Positions 5,095-7,706 of a DNA stretch of 7,706 nt are shown one piece after another. The notes beneath the pieces were generated by a model. The model searched no databases. It was given only the letters and a program-made list of their open reading frames with translations, and had not been told where the DNA came from. Source of the stretch: Candidatus Solincola jinzensis. Lineage in GTDB: Bacteria > Actinomycetota > Geothermincolia > Geothermincolales > RBG-13-55-18. A program made the position numbers and the translations under genes. Within the stretch, counting starts at the first letter, position 1. The number at the start of each line of letters is the position of its first letter. Location of the stretch: positions 637 through 8,342 of the forward strand of contig MU158540.1 in the NCBI GenBank assembly GCA_015711875.1, written 5' to 3'.

Positions 5095-5658
5095 ATGGCA
5101 ATTCCGTACGGCACCGACGAGTGGGTTGAGGCCTACAACAACCTCGTGAAGGAGAGGATGGAGTCCCAGTCCCCGCCCTACATCATGGGGACCCCCGAAT
5201 GGGTGAAGCAATACGAGGAGCTCATCCAGAACGACGCGGAGTACAAAGAGGCCGCCAAGACCTGGGAGGGCTCGGTGGTCATAAAGATCCTCGCCAAGCC
5301 GGAGATAGGGCTGGACAAGGACCTCTACATGTTCATGGACCTGTGGCACGGCGACTGCAATTACGTGCGCATCGTCCCCGCCGAGGTGGGCGAGGCCGGG
5401 GACTACGTCATCACCGGCGAGTACGAGCGCTGGAAGGCTGTCATGGCCAAGGAGCTGGACACCGTCAAGGGCATGATGCAGGGCAAGCTCAAGCTCAAGG
5501 GCGACCTTCCCACCATCGTGCGCGCGGTGAAGGCCGCCTCCCGCCTGGTGGACCTCTCCGCCTCCACCAACCCTCGCTTCCCCGACGAGCTGGACGACGC
5601 GGGCAAGGAGGAGTTGCGCGCGCTGCTCAAGCGGGCGGAGGAAGAGCTGGGGATATAA
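5095..5658 (+). CDS. SCP2 sterol-binding-like domain protein, 187 residues
   Basis: This protein looks like a member of the SCP2 sterol-carrier superfamily. The segment from about residue 40 to 155 includes the strand-rich middle (SVVIKILAKPEIG, YVITGEYERWKAVM) and the hallmark closing stretch MMQGKLKLKGDLPTIVRAVK (127-146). SCP2 folds make a hydrophobic tunnel that binds lipids, fatty acyl groups or other apolar ligands. No signal peptide is seen. The N-terminus has a duplicated motif, GTDEWVEAY (residues 6-14) and GTPEWVKQY (32-40). The C-terminal 25 residues are acidic and helical. GGAGGG (5082-5087) precedes the ATG by 7 nt. The gene sits upstream of the alcohol dehydrogenase and a second SCP2-like protein, suggesting that substrates or products of that enzyme are hydrophobic; this is inference. 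Confidence 0.75.
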   Translation: MAIPYGTDEWVEAYNNLVKERMESQSPPYIMGTPEWVKQYEELIQNDAEYKEAAKTWEGSVVIKILAKPEIGLDKDLYMFMDLWHGDCNYVRIVPAEVGEAGDYVITGEYERWKAVMAKELDTVKGMMQGKLKLKGDLPTIVRAVKAASRLVDLSASTNPRFPDELDDAGKEELRALLKRAEEELGI

Positions 5659-5687
5659 AGAAGACGGCAGGTCTCCTTTCGCTCTCA

Positions 5688-5721
5688 TGCGGGTTCCCGG
5701 CCCCTGCTCCGGGAACCCGCA
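5688..5721 (+). terminator. Strong 13-bp hairpin after the SCP2-like gene
   Basis: TGCGGGTTCCCGG (5688-5700) pairs perfectly with CCGGGAACCCGCA (5709-5721) around an 8-nt loop, starting 30 nt after the stop codon. It is the strongest hairpin in the window. No T-run follows, so it is either a U-less terminator or an mRNA-stabilising and processing element. Confidence 0.65.
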
Positions 5722-5897
5722 GTAACAGGGACTCCTTCCACGAAAGCAAAGAAAGGGAGTGACAACCGGAGAGCCGTTTGGACATCATGCGCTTCTTCAG
5801 CACGAGCCGGGAACGGGGCAAAGGCACGATAAGTGAACTCTGCAGGGGACAAAGCCACGGCGGCAGGCAAAACATGAAGCCCTGGAACACTTATCTC

Positions 5898-5914
5898 CGG
5901 GAGCATAGCTCCCG
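5898..5914 (+). other. Compact 7-bp hairpin with ATA triloop
   Basis: CGGGAGC (5898-5904) pairs with GCTCCCG (5908-5914) around ATA. It lies 18 nt before a TTGACA box and has no T-run. It could be part of termination of upstream transcripts or a protein-binding palindrome near the next promoter. Confidence 0.4.
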
Positions 5915-5931
5915 CTCCGCGACCTAAAGAT

Positions 5932-5937
5932 TTGACA
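5932..5937 (+). promoter_or_regulatory. TTGACA box, possible -35 of the alcohol dehydrogenase promoter
   Basis: The hexamer is a perfect -35 consensus about 90 nt before the start codon. At 16-18 nt downstream there is no good -10, so the promoter is only tentative. It may use a degenerate -10 or an activator. Confidence 0.3.
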
Positions 5938-6013
5938 TAGAGTCCGAGAGAGCTCGTCTTTCGATCTGAAAGGAAACCCGACGACCCGGGGCGGACGTCC
6001 CAGGGACCTTACC

Positions 6014-6022
6014 GGAGGTGAT
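6014..6022 (+). promoter_or_regulatory. Ribosome binding site fixing the alcohol dehydrogenase start
   Basis: GGAGGTGAT is a nine-base match to the anti-Shine-Dalgarno sequence. It ends 4 nt before the ATG at 6027 and overlaps the in-frame GTG at 6018 and ATG at 6021, which argues against those starts. Confidence 0.85.
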
Positions 6023-6026
6023 GATC

Positions 6027-7190
6027 ATGGCATACGACAAAGACCTCTCATTCATCTACAAGAACTACACCAGGCTGGTGTTCGGCATCGGCGCCGTCAA
6101 GGACCTGGGCGCCGAGGTTGACCAATTGAAGTGCTCGCGCGCCTTCGTGGTCACCGACAAGGGCCTGGTGGAGGCGGGTCTGGTCGAGAAAGTCGAGAAG
6201 GCGCTTGGGAACCGCCACGTCGGCACCTATGACGGCGTGCCCCAGGACTCCGGATATCATATCGTCAACGAGGCCGCCGAGATAGCGCGTGAAAAGGGCG
6301 CCGACTGCCTGGTGAGCGTAGGCGGGGGGAGCGTCATCGACACCGCCAAGGGCATGGCCATCATCGTCTCGGAGGGCGGAAACCTCCAGGATTACCAGGG
6401 GTTCCAGATGCTCACCCACCCCATCACACCTCACGTGGCCATCCCCACCACCGCGGGCACCGGCAGCGAGGTGACCTACGCCTTCGTCATCAAGGACTGG
6501 GAGAAAAACCAGAAGCTGCTCTACGGTGACGACTACCTCATGCCCAACACCGCCATCCTCGACCCGGAGATGACCGCCAGCATGCCGCCGCGCATCACCG
6601 CCATGACGGGGATGGACGCCCTCACCCACGCCATCGAGGCCATCCACGCCCTGCAGGCCGAGCCCATCTCGGACACCCTGGCCTACGGAGCCATCCGCCT
6701 CATCATGCAGTACCTGCCCATCTGCGTGGAGAACGGCTCCGACCTGGTGGCGAGGGGACAACAGCAGATAGCCGCGACCATGGCGGGTATCGCCTTCTCC
6801 AACGCGCAGGTGGGTCTGGTGCATGCCATGGCCCACTGCGTAGGCGCCCTCTACAAGGTCCCTCACGGCATCGCCAACTCCATCCTCCTGCCCCACGTGA
6901 TGATGTACAACATGGATGAGTGCGCCGACCGCTACGCCCTGGTGGCGGAGGCCATGGGGGTGAAGGAGAAGGGCATGAGCGACGAGGAGGCGGCGGGGGC
7001 GGCGGTGGACGCCGTATTCGAGCTCACCAAGAAGATCGGCATGCCCCAGTCACTGCGCGAGGTGGGCGTGGAGGAAGAAGGCCTCGCGGAGGCATCGGAC
7101 ATGGCCCTCTGCGACGGCTCCATCGTCTATAACCCCAAGATGATCTTCGAGGCGGAGCAGGTGATGGAGGTCTACAAGAAGGCTTTCTGA
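6027..7190 (+). CDS. Iron-containing (group III) alcohol dehydrogenase
   Basis: This complete 387-residue enzyme has the usual length for the family. The N-terminal nucleotide-binding domain has VGGGSVIDTAKG (98-109), the GGGS dinucleotide motif, then PTTAGTGSEVT (140-150). The C-terminal helical domain carries the metal ligands expected from FucO-type enzymes: D197 and H201 in TGMDALTHAIE, H266 in VHAMAH, and H280 in KVPHGIANSILLPH. It should interconvert a primary alcohol and an aldehyde with NAD(H), using Fe2+ or another divalent metal. Sequence alone does not separate butanol-, propanediol-, lactaldehyde- or methanol-type substrates. The start is set by GGAGGTGAT at 6014-6022. The last codons form one arm of a hairpin (7181-7210), and an SCP2-like gene begins 57 nt after the stop, probably in the same transcript. 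Confidence 0.95.
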   Translation: MAYDKDLSFIYKNYTRLVFGIGAVKDLGAEVDQLKCSRAFVVTDKGLVEAGLVEKVEKALGNRHVGTYDGVPQDSGYHIVNEAAEIAREKGADCLVSVGGGSVIDTAKGMAIIVSEGGNLQDYQGFQMLTHPITPHVAIPTTAGTGSEVTYAFVIKDWEKNQKLLYGDDYLMPNTAILDPEMTASMPPRITAMTGMDALTHAIEAIHALQAEPISDTLAYGAIRLIMQYLPICVENGSDLVARGQQQIAATMAGIAFSNAQVGLVHAMAHCVGALYKVPHGIANSILLPHVMMYNMDECADRYALVAEAMGVKEKGMSDEEAAGAAVDAVFELTKKIGMPQSLREVGVEEEGLAEASDMALCDGSIVYNPKMIFEAEQVMEVYKKAF

Positions 7191-7210
7191 GCGGGTTCCC
7201 GGAGAAAGCC
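7181..7210 (+). other. Intercistronic hairpin overlapping the alcohol dehydrogenase stop
   Basis: GGCTTTCT (7181-7188) pairs perfectly with AGAAAGCC (7203-7210). The 14-nt loop between them can form an inner CGGG/CCCG stem. The stop codon TGA (7188-7190) lies in it. There is no T-run, so an mRNA-stabilising or partial-termination role between cotranscribed genes is more likely than full termination. It includes GCGGGTTCCCGG (7191-7202), also present at 5689-5700. Confidence 0.5.
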
Positions 7211-7247
7211 TATCTGTGGGACGCTTGAACTTGAAGGAGGTATGCTG

Positions 7248-7664
7248 ATGGCGGACGTGAGGCTAGCGCCCGGCGCAGATGAGGTGGCCATGGCGGTAAT
7301 GCTCTCTGACATGCTCAAGGCCAACCTGGAGAAGCCGGAAAAGCTCAAGGACTTCAACAAGCTCAAGGCCAGGGTCTATATCCACGCCGTGGACGCGGAG
7401 ACCGAGATCACCATGGACTTCAACCGCGGAAGCCTCACCGTTTACGGCGGCAAGGAGGGCAAGCCGGACCTGTCCATCGAGACCGACGCCGCCTCCCTTC
7501 TCGACCTGGCCAACCTGAAGATAAAGTACGGCATGCCCTGGTATTTCGACGAGACGGGCATGGGAGTGGTGAAAAAGCTCCTCAAGCGGGAGCTGAAGAT
7601 CAAGGGCATGGTCACCCACCTGGGAGACCTTACCAGGCTATCAAAGATCATGTCCCTAAAATGA
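7248..7664 (+). CDS. SCP2 sterol-binding-like domain protein, 138 residues
   Basis: This is a second, smaller SCP2-superfamily candidate. Almost the whole length is one domain: strands RVYIHAVDAETEITMDFNRG and SLTVYGGKEGKPDLSIETDA, then the hallmark C-terminal part LKRELKIKGMVTHLGDLTRL (112-131). It is predicted soluble, with no signal peptide. The start at 7248 is chosen because GGAGG (7236-7240) is 7 nt upstream; the in-frame ATG at 7242 is only 1 nt from it. The gene follows the alcohol dehydrogenase by 57 nt and is probably cotranscribed. It may bind or deliver an apolar ligand to that enzyme or to one further downstream, but this is inference. It shares the fold hallmark, not close sequence, with the 187-residue protein, so it is not a recent duplicate. 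Confidence 0.75.
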   Translation: MADVRLAPGADEVAMAVMLSDMLKANLEKPEKLKDFNKLKARVYIHAVDAETEITMDFNRGSLTVYGGKEGKPDLSIETDAASLLDLANLKIKYGMPWYFDETGMGVVKKLLKRELKIKGMVTHLGDLTRLSKIMSLK

Positions 7665-7706
7665 GACGGGTAAAGAGAGTGCCTGCGAAAAGCGCTGCGG
7701 ATGGCG

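Larger units (their letters stand above)
5659..6026 (+). other. 368-bp gap before the alcohol dehydrogenase gene
   Basis: I see no supported gene here. The region holds a 13-bp hairpin just after the SCP2-like gene (5688-5721), a 7-bp triloop hairpin (5898-5914), a TTGACA box (5932-5937), and the ribosome binding site of the next gene. A 46-codon open frame (5787-5927) lacks a good ribosome binding site and has no recognisable motif. Confidence 0.55.

Noticed and set aside
5077..5688. A 203-codon minus-strand open frame over the first SCP2-like gene
   Set aside because: The plus-strand gene has a strong ribosome binding site and family motifs; the antisense product has neither.
5787..5927. 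A 46-codon plus-strand open frame between the SCP2-like and alcohol dehydrogenase genes
   Set aside because: It has no well-placed ribosome binding site, no motif, and a hairpin near its end. It is compatible with chance.
6048..6896. A 282-codon minus-strand open frame inside the alcohol dehydrogenase gene
   Set aside because: The plus-strand frame encodes an unmistakable enzyme, and the antisense product is Gly/His/Val-rich with no domain.

Overview
The window is GC-rich, uses strong GGAGG-type ribosome binding sites, and carries an anaerobe-type gene set: a corrinoid protein with a MtaA/UroD-type methyltransferase, an HdrD-like iron-sulfur protein, cysteine-rich ferredoxins, and an iron-type alcohol dehydrogenase between two SCP2-domain proteins. 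It fits an uncultured, strictly anaerobic, high-GC bacterium. Geothermincolia- or Aquicultoria-like Actinobacteriota is my best guess, but the taxonomy is inference and Chloroflexota or Desulfobacterota are not excluded. No RNA genes, CRISPR arrays or intact mobile elements are visible.

Layout. Positions 1-1216 (+): the 3' end of a uroporphyrinogen-decarboxylase-family methyltransferase, then a complete methyltransferase corrinoid protein. Positions 1217-1463: a short convergent gap. Positions 1464-2453 (-): a 329-residue protein with two ferredoxin clusters and a C-terminal CCG domain (HdrD/GlpC-like). Positions 2454-2714: a divergent regulatory region with a tandem 20-bp repeat, a sigma70-like promoter and a near-perfect 20-bp palindrome. 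Positions 2715-3604 (+): a two-helix DUF4405-like membrane protein overlapping a TetR regulator. Positions 3722-4812 (+): two adjacent iron-sulfur proteins of 271 and 90 residues. Positions 4813-5094: an AT-richer promoter and leader. Positions 5095-7664 (+): an SCP2-like protein, a 368-bp gap with strong hairpins, an iron-containing alcohol dehydrogenase, and a second SCP2-like protein.

How the genes may work together (inference). The corrinoid pair would move methyl groups from an unknown methyl donor toward a C1 carrier. The HdrD-like protein and the ferredoxins look like parts of low-potential electron transfer. The alcohol dehydrogenase would interconvert an alcohol and an aldehyde with NAD(H), and the flanking SCP2 proteins may bind a hydrophobic substrate or product. 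The TetR regulator probably represses its own operon through the palindrome. The unusual elements are the TetR/DUF4405 control region with its tandem repeat, the SCP2-ADH-SCP2 arrangement, and the 18-cysteine ferredoxin-like protein. None can be called a new system from sequence alone.
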